NCBI RefSeq assembly: GCF_011927795.1
Contig: NZ_JAATJJ010000002.1
Span: 682,001 to 746,000, forward strand
Origin: Saonia flava
GTDB taxonomy: Bacteria > Bacteroidota > Bacteroidia > Flavobacteriales > Flavobacteriaceae
DNA: 64,000 bases
Reading direction: 5' to 3'
In this document: positions 51,613 through 61,203 of the stretch, one piece after another
Layout: each line of letters begins with the position of its first letter
Numbering within the stretch: the stretch's first letter is position 1
The notes under the pieces: generated by a model
What the model saw: only the letters and a program-made list of their open reading frames with translations
Told to the model about the DNA's origin: nothing
Databases searched by the model: none
Position numbers and translations under genes: made by a program

Positions 51613-52022
51613 AGCACCCTTCTTACCCTTATCTTTTCGCCTCTTTCCATAATCTTAAACCCATACCTTTTAGCAAAATCTATGGCAATACTATTATCCA
51701 CATCGATATCAATATCAAAATACCTAAACCCTTTTTTTCTTAAAATATTTATAGCCGTTTCCATAAGTACTTTGCCATAAGATTTTCCCAAAGAACCATA
51801 ATCTACGGCCAACATGCTTAAATATGCAATTTCCTTCTTAGGGTCATTGTCATAAAAAGCAATAAAAGCTTCTAATTTATCTTGCTCTAAAATGGGCACT
51901 ATATTTGCATTGGAAACAATTTTATTAGCATATTCTGCAATACTTTTTTCTTGCATTTTAAGAAAATTGCCTTCCAGCTTATTATTAAGGTTAGATAAGA
52001 GATATTCAATTTTTTTTCTCAT
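51609..52022 (-). CDS. GNAT-family acetyltransferase
   Basis: A 137-aa GNAT fold: EAFIAFYDNDPKKEIAYLSM, acetyl-CoA loop VDYGSLGKSYGKVLMETAI (Q/RxxGxG-like: SLGKSYGK), and C-terminal FDIDIDVDNSIAIDFAKRYGF. Within a four-gene overlapping block (aminotransferase, WbqC, GNAT, GT2), it likely acylates an amino sugar. Substrate inferred from context only. Confidence 0.78.
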   Translation of the reverse strand: MRKKIEYLLSNLNNKLEGNFLKMQEKSIAEYANKIVSNANIVPILEQDKLEAFIAFYDNDPKKEIAYLSMLAVDYGSLGKSYGKVLMETAINILRKKGFRYFDIDIDVDNSIAIDFAKRYGFKIMERGEKIRVRRVL

Positions 52023-52720
52023 ATCAACCTATAACTTTTTAACATCTGTTGTATTTCTGTTACCGAGTTAAACATGAGTACATCCACTATTGACAAATAC
52101 GGAACAAAATCATTACCCAATTGCTTATAAATTTCATTTTCAGATTTTATAAAATTAAGTGCCACACCCTGATCATTAAAATAAGACTTATCGTAAATTT
52201 CCTGACCCCCTATTAGGTTTATATAGTGGGCACTATTCAATTGCTTGGTAATATTTATTAGTCTATTTGACCTTTCCTGACCTTTTGTATGGCCGAACTC
52301 CTCTGAGGTATACAGAAACTCCGTATCAATTTCCAAATATTCTGAAATAACCATTACTGTATTGCTAGCAAATTTGGATAAATTTTTAATATTGGAATTA
52401 ATCAACCCCTCTAAAATCGGAAATACAATATCATAATAAGGAGCAAATTTATATGCTCTATGAATAGTGGGCAGAATTTTATAAAATTCTTTAGAATCCA
52501 ATTTTAATTCCAATTCATTAATCAATTTATTCTGACTTTTTTTTATACATGGAAATGAAATATATTGAGGTTTACCGTCTACCAAGATTCTGTTTCTATG
52601 AATCCATCCTCCTTTAATAAAGTTTACATCATCACAAAACACAAAAGTATCTACAGCGCTTATCAATTGAAAATATCCAAGGTAGGGAAAAATATAAGGT
52701 TGCATTATGGCAATTCTCAT
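52019..52720 (-). CDS. WbqC-family protein
   Basis: A 233-aa protein. It starts MRIAIMQPYIFPYLGYFQLI and has FCDDVNFIKGGWIHRNRIL and ALNFIKSENEIYKQLGNDFVP, which are WbqC hallmarks. WbqC proteins occur in polysaccharide clusters beside DegT aminotransferases; they are suspected to act in amino-sugar N-acylation, but the activity is not proven. Overlaps neighbours by 1 and 4 bp. Confidence 0.85.
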   Translation of the reverse strand: MRIAIMQPYIFPYLGYFQLISAVDTFVFCDDVNFIKGGWIHRNRILVDGKPQYISFPCIKKSQNKLINELELKLDSKEFYKILPTIHRAYKFAPYYDIVFPILEGLINSNIKNLSKFASNTVMVISEYLEIDTEFLYTSEEFGHTKGQERSNRLINITKQLNSAHYINLIGGQEIYDKSYFNDQGVALNFIKSENEIYKQLGNDFVPYLSIVDVLMFNSVTEIQQMLKSYRLI

Positions 52721-53805
52721 TACTTACTGTTTTGTGCTCTTAGCAATAAACGACAAATTAAATTTACTTCCTCTAAGGTTAAATCGTAGTATAAGGGTAA
52801 ACAAAATACCCTTTTGGATATATCATCCGTAAATTCCAGTTTTTTATAGTCTACATAAGGCAAACTATCTGCTAAGGAAGGATAAAAATAGCGTCTTCCA
52901 AAAATTTCATTTAACATAAGTGTCTTTATACATTTAATAAGCAAAGCTTCACTCTCAAAAACAATGGGATAATAGGAATAATTGGGTTTAGAATCTTTAT
53001 GCCATTTAGGCTTGGTTGCCTTTAATGTTTTTAATTTTTTATCATACCTAGAAGTCAACGACTTAGCTTGATTATGAACGGTTTGCACATAATTTATATT
53101 GGCCAATCCCATAGCTGCATGAAATTCAGAATTTTTTCCATTTATTCCTAAGTTTTTAAATTTTTCAGGACCATCATGTCCAAAATTATGGGAATAGGCC
53201 ATACTTTTTATTAGCTCTGGGTCTTTGGTTACCACTAACCCTCCTTCTACCGTATGAAATAGTTTGGTAGCATGGAAACTACAGGTAGAAACATCACCAT
53301 AGTTAAATATGGAATTTCCATTCACTTTTACCCCAAAAGCATGAGCTCCGTCATATACCACTTTAAGATTGTATTTATCTGCAATTTTTTGAATAGCCAC
53401 CACATCACACGGGTTTCCAAATAAATGGGTCGCCAAAATTGCAGATGTTTTTTTGGTAATGGCAGCTTCTATTTTAGTTGGATCTATATTAAGATTTTCT
53501 TTATCAATATCAACAAACACTGGAGAACAGCCTTCCCAAACTATGCTACTTGTAGTGGCTACATATGTATAGGGTGTTGTAATTATCTCTCCCTTTAATT
53601 CCAAAGCTTTAATAGCCAATTGAAGAGCAATCGTGCCGTTTGTAACAAACAAAGCATTCTCCAATCCCAAATTTTCCTTGAGCTTTGTTTCCAATTCGCT
53701 GACCAAAGGTCCCATATTAGTGACCCAATTACGTTTCCAGATTCCATTTAATAATGCATTGTACACTTTTTTAGGGGGTAAAAAAGGTTTAGTAATAGGA
53801 ATCAT
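52720..53805 (-). CDS. DegT/DnrJ/EryC1/StrS-type sugar aminotransferase
   Basis: A 361-aa PLP enzyme with VTNGTIALQLAIKALEL, ITTPYTYVATTSSIVWEG, and internal aldimine Lys181 in TCSFHATKLFHT. It transfers an amino group, usually from glutamate, to a keto-dNDP-sugar. With dTDP-sugars made upstream, a dTDP-amino-6-deoxyhexose is a plausible product, but no isomerase for that route is nearby. Overlaps the flippase gene by 4 bp. Confidence 0.88.
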   Translation of the reverse strand: MIPITKPFLPPKKVYNALLNGIWKRNWVTNMGPLVSELETKLKENLGLENALFVTNGTIALQLAIKALELKGEIITTPYTYVATTSSIVWEGCSPVFVDIDKENLNIDPTKIEAAITKKTSAILATHLFGNPCDVVAIQKIADKYNLKVVYDGAHAFGVKVNGNSIFNYGDVSTCSFHATKLFHTVEGGLVVTKDPELIKSMAYSHNFGHDGPEKFKNLGINGKNSEFHAAMGLANINYVQTVHNQAKSLTSRYDKKLKTLKATKPKWHKDSKPNYSYYPIVFESEALLIKCIKTLMLNEIFGRRYFYPSLADSLPYVDYKKLEFTDDISKRVFCLPLYYDLTLEEVNLICRLLLRAQNSK

Positions 53806-55241
53806 ATATTTCTGTCTTTAATAATTGCTAATAAATCATACATAGGACTTTTTTTAATTAAAGAATGAATAGATAGATAAAATAAGGTCCCTAAAAAAGT
53901 TGCGCTTAGTATTTGCACTCCATTTTGGTAATTATTGAATCCATCTACCACACAATACATTAATAAGCAAGCACTTACTGCCAACACTAAAATTGGAACC
54001 ATATCCAATAACTGTTTCTTTGTACTGTAATCAATTAATTGACTACTGTAATATGTATTAACCAGTAAAGCCAAAAAGGAAGTGAGCACTCCACTCCATA
54101 CCAATCCCAATATTCCAAATTGAAAACCAACCACTATACCCACTACAATAATTATTTTTTTTATGATTTCCAATTTTAAGAAAAGGTCACTCCGTCCAAA
54201 CACTTTCAAAACATTTATATTAAAAGCATGTATGGGGTAAAACATATAAGCAATACTAAGTATTTGAAAGTAAGGAACGGCCGGCAACCATTCCTCTCCC
54301 AAAACAATTTCAAAAATAGGTTGGGCCATAGCGGCCACACCTAACATTAATGGAGCCGTTATAAAAAAAGCCAGCCGTAACATTTTTCTATAAATAACTG
54401 ACAGTTTTTGTTTGTCGTCTTGCAACTTGGCCATCATAGGATATGTTACTTTTTCTACAATGCCCGTTATTGTTATAGACGGATACTCGTTAAATCGTTG
54501 TGCCCTTTCATAGTAGCCCAATGTTTGCAAGGGAAAATACTTTCCAATCAACACATGATAACTATTATTAAAAACAATGTTTAGCAAACCAGAAAGCATT
54601 AGTTTATACCCAAATTTATAGTGATATTGTAATTTCTCTATTGAAAAAGTGAAACTAGGTCGCCAATTTGTAGTTGACCACAAAAGAAAAGATAATATAA
54701 CTTGTGTGGTAAGGTACATTGCCACAATGCTCCATACACCATAATCATTATATCCCAAACACAAACCTACCAAAACTCCAAGAATGGTACTGGGAACATT
54801 CAACAATGTAATTTTTTTAAATTTCATTTCTTTTTGTAAAATGGTCAATTGCACGGTTGAAAAGGCAGAAATAATAAAACTTATACAATAAACTCTTATA
54901 ATATTGACCAAAATTTGTTGTCCATAAAAATCTGCTATATAAGGGGCTATAAAAAAGAGTAGCGTATATACTACCAAGCTCATGGCCATGTTCATATAAA
55001 AAACCGTAGAAAAATCAATATTATCAGTTTTTTTTGTTCTAATTAAAGATGCGGGCAAACCACTCTCAACCAATGAAGTACCTATACCTATAAACAATGC
55101 CAGCATTCCAATTAATCCAAAATCATTGGGTCCCAACCAACGGGCCAATAAAAGCATAGACACAAAGGAAAGTCCCTTCACCAAAAATGCATCGGCAAAA
55201 GTCCACAAAATCCCATATACTGTTTTTTGCTTTAAGGACAT
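53802..55241 (-). CDS. Polysaccharide flippase, Wzx/WzxC-like (MOP superfamily)
   Basis: A 479-aa inner membrane protein with about 12-14 helices. It starts MSLKQKTVYGILWTFADAFL and has the LARWLGPNDFGLIGMLALF first-helix signature and ESGLPASLIRTKK. It matches WzxC-like lipid-linked oligosaccharide flippases. It is the second flippase-type gene in the locus, the other lying 1.1 kb upstream in the transcript. Confidence 0.88.
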   Translation of the reverse strand: MSLKQKTVYGILWTFADAFLVKGLSFVSMLLLARWLGPNDFGLIGMLALFIGIGTSLVESGLPASLIRTKKTDNIDFSTVFYMNMAMSLVVYTLLFFIAPYIADFYGQQILVNIIRVYCISFIISAFSTVQLTILQKEMKFKKITLLNVPSTILGVLVGLCLGYNDYGVWSIVAMYLTTQVILSFLLWSTTNWRPSFTFSIEKLQYHYKFGYKLMLSGLLNIVFNNSYHVLIGKYFPLQTLGYYERAQRFNEYPSITITGIVEKVTYPMMAKLQDDKQKLSVIYRKMLRLAFFITAPLMLGVAAMAQPIFEIVLGEEWLPAVPYFQILSIAYMFYPIHAFNINVLKVFGRSDLFLKLEIIKKIIIVVGIVVGFQFGILGLVWSGVLTSFLALLVNTYYSSQLIDYSTKKQLLDMVPILVLAVSACLLMYCVVDGFNNYQNGVQILSATFLGTLFYLSIHSLIKKSPMYDLLAIIKDRNI

Positions 55242-55276
55242 TAATGATAATTTAAAAACCTCAAGAAAATATATTA

Positions 55277-56383
55277 TTATAAAGCTTCATTCATTTCCAG
55301 TTTTAAAACTTGATTCCATTTTTTAAAAACATTCTCTACACTATATTTAATACTTTCATTATAAGCATTGTTCTTAATTTCTATTAATCCTGAAATATTA
55401 TTTGAAAAATTTTGTAAAATTTCGAATGAATTTTGCACATAATTTTTCTCTGAAAATAAAAATCCAGAAAAACCACTATTAATTATCTCGCTTGGTCCGG
55501 AATGATTTGTAGCTATTGGCACTGTAAAACAAGCCATTGACTCTATAATACTCATTCCAAACAACTCTTCCCAAGAATCTGTTTTAATTGATGGTGCTAA
55601 TAAAATATCAGCTTTATCATATATTGCTTTCAAATCTTGATTTTTTATATATCCATAGAAAACACAGTTTTTGTTATTTGCAATATATTCTCTTACTTCT
55701 TCTTCCATATTTCCTTTTCCTACAAAAGAAAATGTAAAATTATCTGAAGAAAGTCTGTCTATTAAATTAAATATTAGCTTTAAGCCTTTACATTCTGTAA
55801 GCCTTCCAACAAACAAACAATTAATGGTTTTTAACTTTTTAGAATAGGGGGTGGCAATACCATTAAGGAAATACGATGAAACAATAGAGTGGTTAACAAT
55901 TGATATTTCTGAAACATTATAATAAAGCGAAATTTCCTTTGCTGTTTTATTAGTTGCGCAAAAAACTCCATTTGAATTATTAATGAATTTCCTCCAGCTT
56001 GATTTTGAAATATCTGTTTCTGCTAAAATTTTTTTTGGGTATTTATAACGCCATGAAGTATTTGAAGTATGATAATAATATTTGTTTTTTCTTAAAAAAG
56101 GATAATAGAAAATCAATCTCCAATCATATGGAGCTATACCAACTATAATTATTTTATTTCTTGAAAAAATCGAATCAATGATGAAACTTAAATTGATAAA
56201 TTGTTTTACAAATAAATTAACATCCAATTTAATGAACGACTTTATCAACTTCCTGGTAATAGAAAATTCTATATATTTTATTTTTAAGTTTTCGTGAGAA
56301 TTAGCAAACCAATCTAATGCCCTATAATGACCTTTATCTCCGTATTCATGAAAAATATAAATTTTATCTGTTTTTATATTCAT
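55277..56383 (-). CDS. GT4-family glycosyltransferase
   Basis: A 368-aa GT-B enzyme. The C-domain has INCLFVGRLTECKGLKLIF and SFVGKGNMEEEVREYI, with the retaining-transferase EX7E motif in EELFGMSIIESMACF. It is more AT-rich than its neighbours, as is the flippase before it, consistent with exchange of the strain-specific middle of the locus. It starts 7 bp after the flippase. Confidence 0.85.
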   Translation of the reverse strand: MNIKTDKIYIFHEYGDKGHYRALDWFANSHENLKIKYIEFSITRKLIKSFIKLDVNLFVKQFINLSFIIDSIFSRNKIIIVGIAPYDWRLIFYYPFLRKNKYYYHTSNTSWRYKYPKKILAETDISKSSWRKFINNSNGVFCATNKTAKEISLYYNVSEISIVNHSIVSSYFLNGIATPYSKKLKTINCLFVGRLTECKGLKLIFNLIDRLSSDNFTFSFVGKGNMEEEVREYIANNKNCVFYGYIKNQDLKAIYDKADILLAPSIKTDSWEELFGMSIIESMACFTVPIATNHSGPSEIINSGFSGFLFSEKNYVQNSFEILQNFSNNISGLIEIKNNAYNESIKYSVENVFKKWNQVLKLEMNEAL

Positions 56384-56390
56384 ACAAAAA

Positions 56391-57707
56391 CTATTGGTGA
56401 TTAATTATTTTATTTTTCATAAAAAATGGAAATACATATATACCGCTTTTATACAATAGTATTCCGGCATAAACTGTTAAAGTAGTTTCACATATTAGCA
56501 ATGAAATTCCAGCTCCAATGGTTGACAATTTAACCACAAAAAGTAATAATCCCAGTAAAATAACATTCAAAATAGCTCCAGTTCTATATATTTTGAAAAA
56601 GTGTGTATCCATTTTAAATGACAACAAGGCTATATTAAACAAAATCGAAGCAATAGGTAAAATGATAATAAGTGGAGATAATAATCTAAATAATAATATG
56701 GAGTGTTCAACATCATGTCCAAACACCAAATAAAACAGTGGCCGGGTAAAGAAAATCCCAATCAGTAGTATTCCTATTGAAATAATTATTGTGTACTTCA
56801 TAATTTTTCTAACAAATGATGCGGCCTCTTTGGGCGATTTTTTTGTTAGCTGAACAATATGAGGGTAAACTGATTGATTTAATGGCGCGAACAGTGTTGC
56901 AATTATTTTTATCATTTTAACAGCAATCGCGTAGTAACCCACCATTGAAGCATTGGTTACCAATCCCAAAACAAAGGTTGTTGTTGCAGAATACAAATTT
57001 ATGGAGACATTTGAAATGAAAACATACCATCCATTTTTTAGCTGTTGAAAAACAGAATTAGCTTTTTGCAGTCTAAAAGGAATATCAAATTGTTTGTTTA
57101 TTATTATCAATGAAATTATACCAACAAAAATATTACCAATTGAATACAATGAAGGAACCCATAAATAATCCTCAGAAGATTTGACCAATACAAATATTAG
57201 TACTGTAAATATTGTTTTAGATATCACAGTTAATATGGTAATGAACTTCATTTTTTCCATTCCCTGAAAAAACCAAGTTGGAAACAAAGCTGTTCCAACA
57301 ACCACTCCATATGTTAGAAAATATAATTTCCAATCAATGGAAAACTTTTCAAAGCTTAAAACTACAATGGACATTATTACAAAACCTAAGCTCACTAACA
57401 TAAGCCTAGCCCCTAAAATAGAATTATAGATTTTAATTAGCTTATTAGAATCATTTTTATGAAGAGATATTTCTCTAGTTCCCGTTAAATTAAAACCGTA
57501 TTCTGTTAATGTAGAGAAATAGGCTATAAATGCTTGTGCAAAAAAGACAAGTCCATATTTTTCTATACCTAACACTCTAACCAAGTATGGGAATGTAATA
57601 AGGGGCAACAACAGGCTTACACCTTGCAAAAAAAATAATGATACAAAATTAGAAAAGATTTTTTTGTTTTCTTCCTTTCCCAATAAGTCACTTATTTGTT
57701 TTCTCAT
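56391..57707 (-). CDS. Oligosaccharide flippase (Wzx, MOP superfamily)
   Basis: A 438-aa membrane protein of about 12 helices. It has the Wzx signature GVSLLLPLITFPYLVRVLGIEKYGL and GTREISLHKND near the N-terminus. It flips undecaprenyl-linked repeat units to the periplasm. It follows rfbD by 36 bp and is adjacent to a GT4. Two distinct Wzx-type proteins in one locus may serve two glycans, or one may be a recent acquisition. Confidence 0.9.
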   Translation of the reverse strand: MRKQISDLLGKEENKKIFSNFVSLFFLQGVSLLLPLITFPYLVRVLGIEKYGLVFFAQAFIAYFSTLTEYGFNLTGTREISLHKNDSNKLIKIYNSILGARLMLVSLGFVIMSIVVLSFEKFSIDWKLYFLTYGVVVGTALFPTWFFQGMEKMKFITILTVISKTIFTVLIFVLVKSSEDYLWVPSLYSIGNIFVGIISLIIINKQFDIPFRLQKANSVFQQLKNGWYVFISNVSINLYSATTTFVLGLVTNASMVGYYAIAVKMIKIIATLFAPLNQSVYPHIVQLTKKSPKEAASFVRKIMKYTIIISIGILLIGIFFTRPLFYLVFGHDVEHSILLFRLLSPLIIILPIASILFNIALLSFKMDTHFFKIYRTGAILNVILLGLLLFVVKLSTIGAGISLLICETTLTVYAGILLYKSGIYVFPFFMKNKIINHQ

Positions 57708-57743
57708 AGATTTAACTCCCTTTCTACAAAATAAAACATGTAA

Positions 57744-58607
57744 TTAGCTACCTATTTTTTCCAAACACTCTTCTAACGCATCTTTCCAATACCGAATGTC
57801 TAAAGCAAATGTATTTTTTATTTTACTACTGTCCAAGACACTATAATTTGGTCGTTTTGCAGGTGTTGGGTATTGCCAAGTTTGAATGGAATTTACCTTA
57901 ATGGGCATTCCTTTTATTCTGAATATTGTTTTAGCAAAATCATACCAACTACAGGCCCCTTCATTGGTATAATGATATAGCTCTACACCGGTATTTTTTA
58001 TTTTTGGGAGTATTTCCAGAATGGTTTTTGCCAAATCCCTTGCGTATGTAGGTGAACCCATTTGATCGCCAACCACACTCAGTTCGTGCCCCTCTTTCCC
58101 CAACCGCAACATGGTCTTTACAAAATTAGAGCCATAAGAAGAATACACCCATGAGGTCCTAATAATAACAGAATTTTTAGGGTTCCTTTTTAGAATAGCG
58201 TTTTCACCATCCAATTTTGTCCTGCCATAAACGCTTTGGGGGCTGGGGACATCTTTTTCGGTATATGGCTTCTTAGAGCTTCCATCAAAAACATAATCAG
58301 TGGAAATATGTACCAATTCTATTTTTTTGGTCTTTGCAATTTGGGCAAAATTTTTAGCTGATAAATGGTTTATTGCATTGGCACGTTCATAGTCTTTTTC
58401 TGCATTATCCACAACCGTATATGCCGCACAATTGATTATAATGTTAATCTTATTTGCTTCCACAAACTTTTCAACGGCAATATGGTCTGTAATATCTAGC
58501 TCCGCTATATCTGTGAAAAAAAAATTATAGTTTGTATAAAAAGGCTGTAACTCTTGTATTTCTGACCCCAATTGCCCATTTCCACCCGTTACCAATATAG
58601 TTCTCAT
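57744..58607 (-). CDS. rfbD: dTDP-4-dehydrorhamnose reductase
   Basis: Last step of dTDP-L-rhamnose synthesis (NADPH-dependent reduction). A 287-aa SDR protein: LVTGGNGQLGSEI nucleotide-binding start, HISTDYVFDG, catalytic Tyr/Lys in VYGRTKLDGE. Starts 2 bp after rfbC, in one rfb operon block. Confidence 0.95.
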   Translation of the reverse strand: MRTILVTGGNGQLGSEIQELQPFYTNYNFFFTDIAELDITDHIAVEKFVEANKINIIINCAAYTVVDNAEKDYERANAINHLSAKNFAQIAKTKKIELVHISTDYVFDGSSKKPYTEKDVPSPQSVYGRTKLDGENAILKRNPKNSVIIRTSWVYSSYGSNFVKTMLRLGKEGHELSVVGDQMGSPTYARDLAKTILEILPKIKNTGVELYHYTNEGACSWYDFAKTIFRIKGMPIKVNSIQTWQYPTPAKRPNYSVLDSSKIKNTFALDIRYWKDALEECLEKIGS

Positions 58608-58609
58608 CC

Positions 58610-59173
58610 TTATTGGTTTTTTGTTTCAAAATATTCTGCATTCCTGAACAAAGGAAGTTGGGCGTCCTTTTCTGATAATTTTAAGTTATTCCCGTTTAAC
58701 TTCCAATCTATTGCAAGTTCCGGATCATTAAACAAAATTCCCTTTTCACTTTTATAATTATAATAATTATCTGCTTTATAGGCAAATATGGCCTCTTTGC
58801 TCAGCACAACAAAACCATGGGCAAAGCCTTTAGGTATAAACAATTGGTTCTTAAGCTCAGAATTTAACTCTACGGCCACATGCTGACCAAATGTTGGAGA
58901 ACCCATGCGAAGATCTACTACCACATCCAAAACACTTCCTTCTATTACGCGTACCAACTTAGCCTGTGCAAAGGGTGGTGATTGGTAATGAAGGCCCCTT
59001 AAAACCCCATAAGACGATTTGGATTCGTTGTCTTGGCAAAAATTAATTTTCTTCCCCAAAAATGCGGTAAACTTATCCTCCCTAAAGGTTTCAAAAAAAT
59101 ACCCACGTTCATCCCCAATAACTTTTGGTTCACATAAGATAACCTCGGGTATATTTAATTTTTTAAAATTCAT
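58610..59173 (-). CDS. rfbC: dTDP-4-dehydrorhamnose 3,5-epimerase
   Basis: A 187-aa cupin-like epimerase that inverts C3 and C5 of dTDP-4-keto-6-deoxyglucose. Motifs: [33 protein letters not shown] (catalytic His in RGLHYQ), [14 protein letters not shown] and [12 protein letters not shown]. Overlaps rfbA by 4 bp. Confidence 0.95.
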   Translation of the reverse strand: MNFKKLNIPEVILCEPKVIGDERGYFFETFREDKFTAFLGKKINFCQDNESKSSYGVLRGLHYQSPPFAQAKLVRVIEGSVLDVVVDLRMGSPTFGQHVAVELNSELKNQLFIPKGFAHGFVVLSKEAIFAYKADNYYNYKSEKGILFNDPELAIDWKLNGNNLKLSEKDAQLPLFRNAEYFETKNQ

Positions 59174-60054
59174 AAAGGAATTTCATTTGCTCTTTGGATT
59201 AAATATTGGCCGTAATTATTTTTCCTAAGAGGTTCTGCAAGTTCTAACAGTTGACTTTTTGTTATATATCCTTTTTCATAGGCAATTTCCTCTAAACAAG
59301 CCACTTTCAAGCCCTGTCTGTTCTCAATGGTCTGTATATAATTAGATGCTTCCAAAAGAGATTCATGTGTACCTGTATCCAGCCATGCAAAGCCCCTTCC
59401 CAATTGCTCAACTTTTAGGTTTTTCTGTGTGAGGTATTCTTGGTTAATGGCCGTAATCTCCAATTCTCCCCTTTTACTGGGCCTTACTTTCTTGGCAATT
59501 TCCACTACGCTGTTCGGATAAAAATATAAGCCTACAACGGCATAGTGGCTTTTTGGTTTTAAAGGTTTTTCTTCTATACTAATCGCATCTCCATTTGCAT
59601 TGAACTCCACTACCCCATACCGTTCCGGATCCAAAACATAGTACCCAAAAATAGTGGCGTTTTTCTTTTCCTTAACTTCTCCCACTACTTTGGTCAATAG
59701 CTTTGTAAACCCCTGTCCGTGAAAAATGTTGTCCCCCAAAACCAAACACACATCATCACTACCTATAAACTCTTCCCCTATTATAAAGGCTTGTGCCAAA
59801 CCATCTGGCGAAGGTTGCTCCTTGTAAGAAAATTGCATGCCGATGTCTGACCCATCTCCCAATAACTGTTTAAATCGAGGCAAGTCTCTTGGAGTAGAGA
59901 TAATAAGGACCTCTCTTATTCCTGCCAACATTAGCGTGGACAAGGGATAATAAATCATGGGTTTGTCGTTGATGGGCAACAACTGTTTGGACGTACCTTT
60001 GGTCAACGGGTACAATCTAGTACCTGAGCCTCCAGCTAAAACAATTCCTTTCAT
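59170..60054 (-). CDS. rfbA: Glucose-1-phosphate thymidylyltransferase
   Basis: First step of the pathway: dTTP plus glucose 1-phosphate gives dTDP-glucose. 294 aa: [20 protein letters not shown] nucleotide-binding signature, [14 protein letters not shown] metal site, VVEF and [15 protein letters not shown]. Starts 3 bp after rfbB. Confidence 0.96.
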   Translation of the reverse strand: MKGIVLAGGSGTRLYPLTKGTSKQLLPINDKPMIYYPLSTLMLAGIREVLIISTPRDLPRFKQLLGDGSDIGMQFSYKEQPSPDGLAQAFIIGEEFIGSDDVCLVLGDNIFHGQGFTKLLTKVVGEVKEKKNATIFGYYVLDPERYGVVEFNANGDAISIEEKPLKPKSHYAVVGLYFYPNSVVEIAKKVRPSKRGELEITAINQEYLTQKNLKVEQLGRGFAWLDTGTHESLLEASNYIQTIENRQGLKVACLEEIAYEKGYITKSQLLELAEPLRKNNYGQYLIQRANEIPL

Positions 60055-60057
60055 AAG

Positions 60058-61113
60058 CTAATGATATTGGGCTTTGTAATAATTTTGATAGGCTCCTGAG
60101 GTTACATTTTTTAACCAATCTGTATTGTTCAAATACCAATCTATCGTCTGAGAAAGTCCTTCCTCAAAAGTAACAGTTGGACTCCATCCCAATTCTTTAT
60201 TTATTTTTGTTGCATCAATGGCATATCGCAAATCATGACCTGGTCTGTCTTTTATATAGGTAATCAATTCTTCACCTCTACCTTTTTTTCTTCCTAATTT
60301 TTCATCCATTTGTTTACATAACATTTTCACCAAATCAATATTTTTCCACTCATTGAATCCACCTATGTTATATGTTTCCTTAATCATGCCTTTATGAAAA
60401 ACCAAATCTATGGCCATTGCATGATCTATCACATACAACCAATCCCTTGTATTAATGCCTTCTCCATATACAGGCAATGGTTTATTGTGAATAATATTAT
60501 TTATAAATAATGGAATTAATTTTTCTGGAAATTGATTTGGGCCATAATTATTGGAACAATTGGTAATAACGTATGGCAATCCATAAGTTTCCCCATAAGC
60601 TCTTACAAAATGATCTGAACTTGCCTTAGAAGCTGAATAAGGAGAATTTGGATCGTATGCTGTAATTTCAGTAAACTGACCAGTTTCCCCTAATGACCCA
60701 TACACTTCATCTGTACTAATATGATAAAACCGTTTTTCTTCCCAGTCTCCTTTCCACAAGGACAAAAATGCATTCAAAAGAACCATAGTTCCCAAAACAT
60801 TGGTCTTAGCAAATGCTAAAGGGTCATTTATGGATCTATCAACATGGGACTCCGCTGCCAGATGAATAACGCTATCAAATCTATATTCATTAAAAATATC
60901 ATTTATATATTTTTCATTCCGAATATCACCTTGAATAAAAGTATAATTTTTTTTATCCTCAATATCTATTAGATTTTCTAGGTTCCCTGCATATGTCAAT
61001 GCATCCAAATTATAGATATGGTAATCAGGATATGTGTTCACAAATCTTCTAACGGTATGCGATCCAATAAAACCGGCACCTCCAGTAATTAGAATATTTT
61101 TTGCGAAACTCAT
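60058..61113 (-). CDS. rfbB: dTDP-glucose 4,6-dehydratase
   Basis: A 351-aa extended SDR protein. ITGGAGFIGSHTVRRF nucleotide site, HISTDEVYGSL with the Thr/Asp/Glu catalytic trio, YSASKASSDHFVRAY with Tyr/Lys and NCSNNYGPNQFPEKLIPL. Produces dTDP-4-keto-6-deoxyglucose, the branch point for rhamnose and possibly for the amino sugar made by the DegT enzyme in the same locus. 90 bp after the WecA-like gene. Confidence 0.96.
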   Translation of the reverse strand: MSFAKNILITGGAGFIGSHTVRRFVNTYPDYHIYNLDALTYAGNLENLIDIEDKKNYTFIQGDIRNEKYINDIFNEYRFDSVIHLAAESHVDRSINDPLAFAKTNVLGTMVLLNAFLSLWKGDWEEKRFYHISTDEVYGSLGETGQFTEITAYDPNSPYSASKASSDHFVRAYGETYGLPYVITNCSNNYGPNQFPEKLIPLFINNIIHNKPLPVYGEGINTRDWLYVIDHAMAIDLVFHKGMIKETYNIGGFNEWKNIDLVKMLCKQMDEKLGRKKGRGEELITYIKDRPGHDLRYAIDATKINKELGWSPTVTFEEGLSQTIDWYLNNTDWLKNVTSGAYQNYYKAQYH

Positions 61114-61203
61114 AATTTTTAATTTTTAATTTTTAAAGGTAATAAAACATAAAAAAAGTTCCCCTTAAATATCCACATGGAATTTTCAACATGCCAAATG
61201 GAT

